Source: AWTP1-13 sp035253505
Lineage (GTDB): Bacteria > Pseudomonadota > Alphaproteobacteria > Rhizobiales > Hyphomicrobiaceae
Reading direction: 5' to 3'
Length of the DNA: 12,510 bases
NCBI GenBank assembly: GCA_035253505.1
Contig: DATFCC010000025.1
Coordinates: 1 to 12,510, forward strand
Both the position numbers and the translations under genes were made by a program. Shown here piece after piece: positions 1 to 6,283 of the stretch (position 1 is its first letter; every line of letters starts with the position of its first letter). The notes beneath the pieces are model-generated. The model did not search any database. It saw only the letters and a list, made by a program, of their open reading frames with translations, and had not been told where the DNA came from.

Positions 1-181
1 GGCAACCACCCCGCATCTTTCCCGGCCCGGCGGTCATGGGCAAGGCTCCGGAGGAAGCCGTGGCCGATCGAAACCGCGGCTGGCGCAATCAAGCCGCAGG
101 CATTTGCCCGCGGATGCCGTTGCCCTCGCGTCGGCCATTCGGACAAGATGGCAGCAACAACCTGCACAGGAGCGCGACTTC

Positions 182-1405
182 ATGGCCGAGATCAACCCCG
201 AGCGCCTGCTCTCCGACCTGCGCACGCTCGCCACCTTCGGCGCCTACAAGACCGGCGTGCACCGGCCCACGCTGTCGCAGGACGACATCGCGGCGCGCCG
301 ATGGTTCGCCGCCCGGCTCGGCGAGGCGGGCCTCGAGGCTTCCATCGACGGTGTCGCCAACATCCTGGGGAAAAGCCGGGCGGCCGGTGCCAAGGTCCTG
401 TCGGGCTCGCACCTCGAGAGCCAGAACCATGCAGGCTGGCTCGATGGTGCGCTCGGCTGCATCTATGCCCTCGAAGCCGCCCGCGCCATCGCCGAAGACA
501 GCAGCGCTCGCGATGTCGGCGTCGATGTGGTGGTGTTCAGCGACGAGGAAGGCCACTTCGGCAGCTTTCTCGGCAGCCGTTCCTTCATCGGTGAACTCAA
601 CGAGAGCGAGATCGACACCGCCGTCGACCGCACCACCGGCCGGACCATGCGCCAGTCGCTCCAGGCCGCCGGCTGGGATGCGCTGCCACGCCATCTGATC
701 GACACCGCCCGCTACTCCGGCTTCTTCGAGGCGCACATCGAGCAGGGCGGCACCCTGGAGGACACCGGCTTCAAGATCGGCGTGGTCACGGCCATCGTCG
801 CCATCTGGCAATACCGCCTCACGCTGGAAGGCGAGCAGAACCATGCCGGCACCACGTCCATGGCCCGCCGCCGCGACGCGGGCCGGGAGCTCGTGCGGCT
901 GCTCGGCGCCATCGACGCGCGTTTTACCGAGATCTGCGGCCCACGCTCGATGTGGACCACCGGGCGCATCGAGCTCGAGCCTGGCGAGAAGAGCATCATC
1001 CCCGGCAGGGCGGAGGCGCTGTTCCAGTTGCGCGACGCCGATCCCGCGATCCTCGATCGCCTCGACGCCGAGCTGCACGCCCAGGTGCAGCGCGCCAACA
1101 GCACGGGCCGATGCAAGGTGCAGGTCGAGCGCCTCAGCGCCAGTACGCCGGCGCTGATGGACGAAAGCCTGCAGGCGGCACTCGATCGCGCCGGCGACCG
1201 CCGCGCACCCGGCAGGCACATGCGCATGCCGTCAGGCGCAGGCCATGATGCGCAGTGGCTGGCGCGCAAGCTGCCGTCAGCCATGATGTTCGTGCCGTCG
1301 ATCGGCGGCATCAGCCACCATTGGACCGAGAACACCTCCGACGCCGACCTCGTGCTCGGTGCGCAGGTGTTCACGGACGCCATCCTGGATGTCTTGAAGC
1401 GATAA
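182..1405 (+). CDS. M20-family Zn-dependent hydrolase (N-carbamoyl-L-amino acid / allantoate amidohydrolase type)
   Basis: A 407-residue cytoplasmic amidohydrolase that should hydrolyse an N-carbamoyl or ureido amino acid (carbamoyl amino acid, allantoate or ureidoglycolate-like substrate). The two-metal site of the AtcC/beta-alanine synthase group is visible: H77 in GSHLES, D88 in WLDGALG, E122/E123 in SDEEGHFGS, H185 in AHIEQG and H379/H380 in GGISHHW. The dimerisation-domain signature NHAGTT (220-225) is followed by ARRRDAG, and PSGAGHDA (350-357) is also present. Length is usual for the family (about 410). I chose the ATG at 182 because AGGAG at 168-172 lies nine bases upstream and family members begin close to the INPERLL segment; an in-frame TTG at 104 would add 26 residues with no family support. 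It converges on the DUF952 gene, 14 bases away. Exact substrate cannot be read from sequence. Confidence 0.93.
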   Translation: MAEINPERLLSDLRTLATFGAYKTGVHRPTLSQDDIAARRWFAARLGEAGLEASIDGVANILGKSRAAGAKVLSGSHLESQNHAGWLDGALGCIYALEAARAIAEDSSARDVGVDVVVFSDEEGHFGSFLGSRSFIGELNESEIDTAVDRTTGRTMRQSLQAAGWDALPRHLIDTARYSGFFEAHIEQGGTLEDTGFKIGVVTAIVAIWQYRLTLEGEQNHAGTTSMARRRDAGRELVRLLGAIDARFTEICGPRSMWTTGRIELEPGEKSIIPGRAEALFQLRDADPAILDRLDAELHAQVQRANSTGRCKVQVERLSASTPALMDESLQAALDRAGDRRAPGRHMRMPSGAGHDAQWLARKLPSAMMFVPSIGGISHHWTENTSDADLVLGAQVFTDAILDVLKR

Positions 1406-1443
1406 GAGACCGCCGGTGGTCATGACATGGGATCACCGGTCTC
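1406..1443. terminator. Hairpin between convergent genes, possible bidirectional terminator
   Basis: The arms GAGACC (1406-1411) and GGTCTC (1438-1443) pair, with an inner GGTG/CACC pairing next to a 3-base bulge and a 15-base loop. It starts right after the hydrolase stop codon and covers the last codons of the convergent DUF952 gene. There is no T-tract, so factor-independent termination is uncertain. Confidence 0.35.
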
Positions 1444-1782
1444 CAGGTTCGGCAGCCGGTGGCGGCCCGTGGTGGAGTCGCGCGGAAGCGGGCGAACCCA
1501 GACCGCGTCCGCCACTGCCAGGGTCGCGTAGAGGTGGGGAAACAGGCTGCCGTCGCGCGCCGGTTCCCACTTGAGCGCAGGCCCGAGCGCAGCGGCATCG
1601 ACCGCGACCAGCACCAGGCCATCGGCGCCGGCGAAATGCAGGGCGGCCGTCGCCGCCACCTGTTCGCGTGCGGAGAAGTGGATGTAGCCGTCACGGCGGT
1701 CGACTGCCGACCCGGCAAATTCGCCGGTTCGCTCTGCTTCGGCCCACTCGGCGGCCGCGCAGATCTTGAATACGAGATGCAT
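1420..1782 (-). CDS. DUF952 family protein
   Basis: A 120-residue protein of the DUF952 family; biochemical function is not established and I do not infer one. The family pattern is clear: an N-terminal hydrophobic strand (LVFKI), a GEFAGSAVDRRDGYIHFS segment (about 21-38) with the conserved DG-IH-S core, a Q..ATAALHF helix, a hydrophobic strand with Asp (LVLVAVD), then LKWEP and FPHLYATL (about 82-89). Length matches the usual 110-120. The ATG at 1782 has an AGGGG-type ribosome binding site a few bases upstream. The gene stands alone between the convergent hydrolase and the tRNA gene. The 200 bases between its start and the tRNA hold no gene I can support. Confidence 0.85.
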   Translation of the reverse strand: MHLVFKICAAAEWAEAERTGEFAGSAVDRRDGYIHFSAREQVAATAALHFAGADGLVLVAVDAAALGPALKWEPARDGSLFPHLYATLAVADAVWVRPLPRDSTTGRHRLPNLETGDPMS

Positions 1783-1982
1783 TCGGATCCCCTTTCATCG
1801 CCGACGGCTCATGCCGCTGGCGTGCGCTCATGGACCTGGCGGCCGTGGGCGCGTGCCGCCAGCAAGGTGACTTCCGGCGATCCGCAGCTCCCGATCGCGG
1901 CGACGCCATGGGCTTGCGCGGCGGGGGATCGGAATGGGGTTACCAGGAAGGCCGGCCTGTGCTAAGTGCCTGCAACCTAGAC

Positions 1983-2075
1983 GGAGACGTGGCCGAGAGG
2001 CTGAAGGCGGCGGTTTGCTAAACCGTTATACGCTGTCAAGGCGTATCGAGGGTTCGAATCCCTCCGTCTCCGCCA
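1983..2075 (+). tRNA. tRNA-Ser (anticodon GCU)
   Basis: The full cloverleaf folds by eye. The acceptor stem GGAGACG (1983-1989) pairs perfectly with CGTCTCC (2065-2071), followed by discriminator G2072 and an encoded CCA (2073-2075). The anticodon arm has a 7-base loop TTGCTAA with GCT at 2017-2019, reading AGU/AGC serine codons. A long variable arm (TACGC pairing with GCGTA) marks it as class II, as expected for Ser. The T arm carries the canonical GGTTCGAATCC. No T-rich terminator is evident downstream. Confidence 0.97.
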
Positions 2076-2112
2076 GAACATCCGCCGGGTTCCCCTCGCG
2101 GCCATTGGTATC

Positions 2113-2416
2113 TCAGAACGCGACGTTCAGGCCGACTTGGCCGCCATAGTTCCTGGCGTCGTGCTGGCCGAACTCCGCCGTGACGGCGCCGAGCGCCGTG
2201 ACGCTGCGGCCGAGCTTCCAGGTGGTTCCCACGGATGCGGTGCCCCAATCCCTGCCCAGCTCTACCGACGCAACTATCCGACCGGCTACGTCTGGTAGCA
2301 CGGGCAGTGGGAGCGGCCTGTGCCCGCTGGGGCACGCTGACCACAGAAATTACGAAGGCCGCAAGGGCTGCGAGAGGCTGTAGAGCAGGCTGACGCCCAC
2401 GGCCCACCGAGCCCAT
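2113..2416 (-). pseudogene. Remnant of an autotransporter / outer-membrane barrel protein gene
   Basis: Two halves of a secreted outer-membrane protein remain, in different frames. From an ATG at 2416, with AGGA six bases upstream, the minus strand reads a typical Sec signal peptide: a short Arg-containing n-region, a hydrophobic core LAALAAFVISVVSV and an AQA-A cleavage site. About 30 codons in, that frame is lost. In the next frame, codons running down to 2113 read about 56 residues ending in YGGQVGLNVAF and a stop. The alternating strands and terminal Phe are typical of the last strands of an autotransporter beta-barrel (SVGTTWKLG, AVTAEFG). The passenger and most of the barrel are missing, so I read this as a gene that suffered a large internal deletion with frame loss. 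A single sequencing frameshift would not restore a normal-length gene. Function is presumably lost. Confidence 0.6.
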
Positions 2417-2482
2417 TGCCGGTCCTGCAAGGCCCGTTGCTGAAACCGGCATCCGCGGCTCGCGATCTCTCGATCCTCGCAT

Positions 2483-2510
2483 CGCTCGCGCGGGGGCCGC
2501 GTAGCGAGCG
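2483..2510. repeat. Inverted repeat upstream of the isonitrile-type operon
   Basis: CGCTCGC (2483-2489) and GCGAGCG (2504-2510) are perfect 7-base complements around a 14-base GC-rich loop. It lies in the 236-base gap between the divergent autotransporter remnant and the oxygenase gene. I see no convincing -35/-10 pair in this gap. The repeat could be a leader structure, a weak terminator or chance in GC-rich DNA. Confidence 0.3.
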
Positions 2511-2652
2511 CAGCGCCGGGATTGCCTACGGCCCGGCCAGCGCGTCTGCGTCATGCGCGGTCTTTGAGTTGTATCCCCGGAAACAGACGGGCGGATCACT
2601 TCGGGACACAATCGCGTCATCCATCACAGAACGGGGCAGGAGGAGCGACGCC

Positions 2653-3531
2653 ATGAAGACAGAGAAGCTCACCTTCGGCAGCAGCGTCCACGGCATCGAT
2701 GCCAACACGGTGACGCCCGCCGAGATCGCCGAGCTCAAGGACCATCTCTACAAGAGCCGCCTGATCGTCCTCAAGGACCAGGCCGTGAGCGAGCAGCAGT
2801 ACTGCGATTTCGCCACCCGCTTCGGCTCTCCCGTCCCCTATCTGCAGGAGAACTACCGCCACCCCGACTACCCGCTGATCTTCGTGTCGTCCAACATCAA
2901 GAAGGACGGCAAGAGCATCGGCGTGGCGCGCACCGGCGGCTATTGGCACTCGGACACTTCCTTCGAACGGGAGCCGAAGGTCATCACCATGCTCATGCCG
3001 AAGGTCCTGCCCGTCCATCACGCGCGCAGCACCAAGTTCATCGACATGGCCGAGGTCTATGCGGCCCTGCCACGGTCGATCAAGGACCGCCTGGCCGGTG
3101 CCGAGCTCCTGCACAGCGGCCGCTACCGCTACAAGATCCGTCCGGACAACGTCGGCTACGACATCTTCGAGATCCTGCAGGCGATCGACGGATACGCACC
3201 GCCCGTCCGCCATCCGGCAGTGATCAAGCACCCCTACACCGGCGAGGATGTGCTCTACGCCAACAGCGGCTTCACCATCGGCATGGCCGACCGGTCGCTG
3301 GATGAGGCCGCAAGCCTCCTGAAGGAGATCTTCGCCTTCGCCGAATCCGACCGCTTCGTGCGCGAGGTGCGCTGGTCCATGGGCGACATCATCATCTGGG
3401 ACAACCGCTTCCTGTCGCACACCTCCGGCCGCAACAGCGGCCCCGAGGAGGAGACCATGATGCATCGCATCACGCTGCAGGACGGCTACCCGCTGTGCGG
3501 CCGAAAACACGCGAGCCGCCAGGCCGCCTAG
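2653..3531 (+). CDS. TauD/TfdA-type Fe(II)/2-oxoglutarate oxygenase, ScoE/Rv0097-like (putative isonitrile-forming)
   Basis: A 292-residue non-haem iron oxygenase. The facial triad is visible: H99 and D101 in YWHSD and distal H256 in FLSHTSG, with 2-oxoglutarate-binding R272 in MMHRIT. In ScoE from the actinobacterial isonitrile lipopeptide pathway, this enzyme turns an N-carboxymethyl-3-amino acid into a 3-isocyano acid by two oxidations and a decarboxylation. From memory, ScoE uses a K-x-R pair (K193/R195) about 61 residues after its first iron His. Here K161 and R163 in RYRYKIRP sit 62 and 64 residues after H99, and R125 matches the expected place of ScoE R157. That supports a ScoE-like role over taurine or 2,4-D oxygenases, as does the neighbouring FcoT-type gene, 32 bases downstream. 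The start is the ATG at 2653 with AGGAGG at 2638-2643; the open frame continues upstream but without family features. Family is certain; the isonitrile role is inferred. Confidence 0.85.
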   Translation: MKTEKLTFGSSVHGIDANTVTPAEIAELKDHLYKSRLIVLKDQAVSEQQYCDFATRFGSPVPYLQENYRHPDYPLIFVSSNIKKDGKSIGVARTGGYWHSDTSFEREPKVITMLMPKVLPVHHARSTKFIDMAEVYAALPRSIKDRLAGAELLHSGRYRYKIRPDNVGYDIFEILQAIDGYAPPVRHPAVIKHPYTGEDVLYANSGFTIGMADRSLDEAASLLKEIFAFAESDRFVREVRWSMGDIIIWDNRFLSHTSGRNSGPEEETMMHRITLQDGYPLCGRKHASRQAA

Positions 3532-3563
3532 CCGGCCGATCGATCGAGCTACGGGAGGATGTC

Positions 3564-4286
3564 ATGTGTGAGGTTGCTCGTGATTTCCGGCAGAACGGCG
3601 GGGTGCTCCCCGCCAACGTCCGGTCGATCGACTGCGCCAAGAAGGCTTGTGCGGGCAAGGGCTGCCCGGCGGCCGGCCGGCTGATGTCCTACCCGCTGCT
3701 CCCCACCGATGCGGATAAGGGCAGCCTCGCGCCGATCCGCATCGGGGCCGAGTTCGTCGACGACATCCTCTCTCCCTACAAGCCGCACGCGCGCTACCTG
3801 AAGTCTGCCGAGATCACCGGCTTCCGCGACAAGTCGGCCAGCGACACTGAGAAAGGTCCCCTGGTCTCTGCGGCCGGCCGCTTCGCCATCCCCGAGAGCT
3901 GCTACATTGATGACACCGGCCACTTCAACGCGGTGGAGTTCAACATCTGTTTCAATCAGCTTGCCTACGTCATGTTCGGCAAGTGCATCGAGGCCGGCAT
4001 CCTGCACCGGCTGCGCAGCGAGCAGGTCGACGTGCTGTCGCTGCCGGAGTACAAGCGCCGACAGCTCCCCGCGATGGTCATCGTCAGCATGGAGAGCCGC
4101 TACTTCAAGCAGCTCGACAGCCGCGATTTCCGCGGCGAGATCCACATCGACAAGATCTCCTCGGTCGGCTCCGCCTGGTTCTTCTTCACGTCGGTGACGT
4201 TCTCCGACGCCGAGGGCGTGAAGGCCAAGGGCTCGGTGGTGCTGGCCTACAGCCCGAATTTCGTGCCGGCGAGACATGTGCAATGA
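3564..4286 (+). CDS. FcoT-family thioesterase, ScoD/Rv0098-like (glycine addition and release step)
   Basis: A 240-residue hot-dog-fold protein of the FcoT family. The signature is close to Mycobacterium tuberculosis Rv0098: CYIDDTGHFNAVE then CFNQLAY, giving Y114, H120, N122, E125 and N131, the counterparts of Rv0098 Y66, N74 and N83. Y72 in LSPYKPHARYL matches Rv0098 Y33. ScoD, the homologue in isonitrile lipopeptide clusters, promotes Michael addition of glycine to a 2-enoyl-ACP and releases the N-carboxymethyl-3-amino acid used by ScoE, and here the gene directly follows the ScoE-like one. It is longer than Rv0098 (183 residues), mainly through an N-terminal extension of about 55 residues with C24, C29 and C34 in a C-x4-C-x4-C pattern. 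The ATG at 3564 is chosen for GGGAGG at 3553-3558; an ATG at 3684 would drop the extension but lacks a ribosome binding site. Its stop overlaps the next start by 4 bases. Confidence 0.85.
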   Translation: MCEVARDFRQNGGVLPANVRSIDCAKKACAGKGCPAAGRLMSYPLLPTDADKGSLAPIRIGAEFVDDILSPYKPHARYLKSAEITGFRDKSASDTEKGPLVSAAGRFAIPESCYIDDTGHFNAVEFNICFNQLAYVMFGKCIEAGILHRLRSEQVDVLSLPEYKRRQLPAMVIVSMESRYFKQLDSRDFRGEIHIDKISSVGSAWFFFTSVTFSDAEGVKAKGSVVLAYSPNFVPARHVQ

Positions 4287-5161
4287 CCCAGCCAACCGCC
4301 ATCGCCTCCGCCGAGACCCTTGCCGCCTTGCGCGCCGTGGTGGCGAACGAGACCCGACTCGCCGTGAGGTGCGTCGATCGCTTCGCCGAGCAGTTCGTCG
4401 CCGCCAAGAGCCGCATACTCATGCGCCTGCTGCCGCAATTCCTTCTCAAGGGCGTGTTCGACCGGATTGCGCCCGGCAGCTACGGCTTCACCATCGCGCG
4501 CACCCGGCACTTCGATGAAGCGTTGCTGGCGGCGTGCCGCGACGGGGCGGAACAGGTGGTTGTGCTCGGCGCCGGTTACGACTCCCGCGCCTTCCGGTTC
4601 GCCGATGAGCTCGCTGGCATCACGGTTTTCGAGGTGGACCATCCGGGCACCCAGGCCCGCAAGCGGAGCATCCTCGAGAGGCGTGGCAAGGCGCCCGGAA
4701 ATCTTCGCTACGTTCCCCTCGATTTCACGGCGGCTTCACTGGACAAGTCGCTCTCCCATGCCGGTTTCGTGCCCGGGCGGCGCACCATGTTCCTTTGGGA
4801 GGGCGTCTCCTACTACCTGCCGCCGTCCGCTGTCACGGGCGTTCTCGACTTTGTCGCGCGTTGCGCACCCGGCAGCTCGATTCTGTTCGACTATGCGATC
4901 AAGTCCTTCGTCGATGGCGACACCAGCACATTCGGCGGCACCCAGGTGGCGGCGTGGCTGAAGAAAATCGGCGAGCCTTTCCTGTTCGGCCTCGACCCGG
5001 GACAGGCCGCGCCCTTCCTTGCCAGCCGGCGCCTGCGTCTCGTTTCCGACCTCGGGCCGGCCGACCTGGAGCGGATGTATCTCGAGACGCCCGAGGGGAC
5101 GCCGCTTGGGCAGACGCTCGGTCACGTCCGCATCCTGCAAGCCGAAGTGCCTGCTGTCTGA
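4283..5161 (+). CDS. SAM-dependent methyltransferase, LCMT/PPM (TIGR00027-like) family
   Basis: A 292-residue class I methyltransferase of the leucine-carboxyl-methyltransferase-like group. Markers in order: RTRHFDEALLAA (73-84), SAM-binding VVLGAGYDSRAFRF (93-106), acidic VFEVDHPGTQARKR (115-128), LRYVPLDF (141-148), and FLWEGVSYYLP (170-180) followed by a DFVA helix and SSILFDYA. Relatives of known function often methylate carboxyl or hydroxyl oxygens; most bacterial members are uncharacterised. The ATG overlaps the thioesterase stop (ATGA), so translation is probably coupled and the enzyme should act in the same pathway. A plausible but unproven role is O-methylation of the isonitrile acid or of a later hydroxyl. 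Confidence 0.88.
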   Translation: MTQPTAIASAETLAALRAVVANETRLAVRCVDRFAEQFVAAKSRILMRLLPQFLLKGVFDRIAPGSYGFTIARTRHFDEALLAACRDGAEQVVVLGAGYDSRAFRFADELAGITVFEVDHPGTQARKRSILERRGKAPGNLRYVPLDFTAASLDKSLSHAGFVPGRRTMFLWEGVSYYLPPSAVTGVLDFVARCAPGSSILFDYAIKSFVDGDTSTFGGTQVAAWLKKIGEPFLFGLDPGQAAPFLASRRLRLVSDLGPADLERMYLETPEGTPLGQTLGHVRILQAEVPAV

Positions 5162-5207
5162 AGCCCATCCGATCGCGAAGCCTTTGCTGGATCAAGCGAG
5201 ATCGATC

Positions 5208-6230
5208 ATGTCCACCGCCGCCCTGGAATCCGTCTCCGACGCGCCCCCCATCGCGCACGCGTCCATGCGCGGTGCGGCAAGCCCTCGTTCCTACCGCGAC
5301 TGGTCCGGGCTTTGGTTCAAGCTCGTCGAGGAGACGTGGGGCGAGTACGTGGGCATGCGCGGCGGACTGCTTCAGGCCGACGGCACCACCAAATGGACGT
5401 TCCTGTCTCACGCCCACTATGACGGCCTCGGTGGGTTCGTTCACCTGCTGCGCGGCGCCTCGCGTGACCGCGCGATCGCGGTCCCTATCCGCAGGAGCAC
5501 CAGGCCGTCGTGGCTGGCACGCACCGGCGCGTTCCTGCGCCTCGTCGCGCAGCCGACCGTGCCTGCCGCGGCCTGGAAGAAAATGGACGCGACCGTCGGG
5601 CCACGGCGCGATGCGGCCGGGACCGCGATCGCGACCAGGCTTTTCGATGCGGCGATGACACAAGGATTGGCGCGCAAGGCCAAGTCGCTCGGCGTGCCGC
5701 TCAACAGCCTGCTGCTGGCGGCACTCGCGCGCGCCAGCCACGGCGAGCTCGACGGCGGGCCGGCACGTTGGATGATGCCGGTCAACATGCGTGGGCCGAT
5801 CTCGCTTCCCAACGACACCGCCAACCAGACCGGCTACCTGCAGATCGAGGTTGCGGCAAATGCCTCGCCGGCCATGGTGCAGGAGGGCGTCAAGGCGGCG
5901 CTGCGGCGGCGCGAGCACTGGTCGACATGGGCCTTCCTCAACCTGGGGCGGATTGTCGGCTACGCGGGGATGCGCGCGATCTACAGGCTGCAGATGTCGC
6001 GCTTCGCGGGACGCCCCTTCGTCGGCTCGTTCACCAATCTCGGCACCTGGCAGGGTCACGGCGTGTGGTTCGTCGCCCCGCCCGTGGCGCGGACGTGTCC
6101 GGTCGGCGCTGGTGCGATCATCTGCGACGGGCAGCTCTCGCTGACGATCGAGGCGCACCCTGCCATGGCCGGAGGGGCGGCCTGGTCGCGCGGCTTGATG
6201 GACCGCTGGGTGGCCGAGCTGGGCGCCTAG
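5208..6230 (+). CDS. Stand-alone condensation-fold acyltransferase (WS/DGAT / NRPS C-domain superfamily-like)
   Basis: A 340-residue protein that I place in the CoA-dependent acyltransferase/condensation superfamily. The active-site motif reads S-H-A-H-Y-D-G at 67-73: the second, catalytic His (H68) and the DG of HHxxxDG are kept, while the first His is Ser. Further family marks are PVNMRG (191-196), NQTGY (206-210), SFTNLG (274-279, like the SNLG/TNLG of wax-ester synthases and Pap acyltransferases) and a C-terminal DGQLSLTIEAHP strand pair. It is about 100 residues shorter than typical members. Such enzymes join an acyl thioester to an amine or alcohol. In this operon it could couple the isonitrile acyl group to an acceptor, replacing the NRPS of actinobacterial clusters; this is inference. 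The ATG at 5208 lies 46 bases after the methyltransferase; its ribosome binding site is weak. Confidence 0.7.
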   Translation: MSTAALESVSDAPPIAHASMRGAASPRSYRDWSGLWFKLVEETWGEYVGMRGGLLQADGTTKWTFLSHAHYDGLGGFVHLLRGASRDRAIAVPIRRSTRPSWLARTGAFLRLVAQPTVPAAAWKKMDATVGPRRDAAGTAIATRLFDAAMTQGLARKAKSLGVPLNSLLLAALARASHGELDGGPARWMMPVNMRGPISLPNDTANQTGYLQIEVAANASPAMVQEGVKAALRRREHWSTWAFLNLGRIVGYAGMRAIYRLQMSRFAGRPFVGSFTNLGTWQGHGVWFVAPPVARTCPVGAGAIICDGQLSLTIEAHPAMAGGAAWSRGLMDRWVAELGA

Positions 6231-6283
6231 GATCGCGCTTTGGTGCTAGATTGGCACACCGGGCTCGTGGGGCAGGGCGTTCG

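Noticed and set aside
89..1219. A 376-codon open frame antisense to the M20 hydrolase
   Set aside because: Alanine/glycine/arginine-rich shadow of a gene with complete family motifs on the other strand; no motifs of its own.
2036..2620. A 194-codon minus-strand open frame ending in GGDGGIRTLDTP
   Set aside because: The end is antisense translation of the tRNA-Ser, a common false-gene artefact. Only its central signal-peptide stretch is meaningful, and that is described under the autotransporter remnant.
2540..2652. Search for a sigma-70 promoter before the oxygenase operon (TTGAGT near 2565, CACAAT near 2609)
   Set aside because: The hexamers do not pair at an acceptable spacing; no promoter can be supported.
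2617..3510. A 297-codon open frame antisense to the oxygenase gene
   Set aside because: GC-driven shadow; the plus-strand gene has a full iron-binding triad and a good ribosome binding site.
5226..5240. Partial match to the tRNA-Ser 3' end (GAATCCGTCTCCG) as a possible attachment-site repeat
   Set aside because: Only about nine contiguous matching bases, inside a coding sequence; consistent with chance.
4899..6158. A 419-codon open frame antisense to the methyltransferase and acyltransferase genes
   Set aside because: Arg/Pro/Gly-rich, no recognisable domain, spans the boundary of two supported genes.
5510..6283. In-frame extension of the P450 upstream into the acyltransferase gene
   Set aside because: The extension is Arg-rich out-of-frame reading of the acyltransferase; P450 homology begins after the ATG at 6284.
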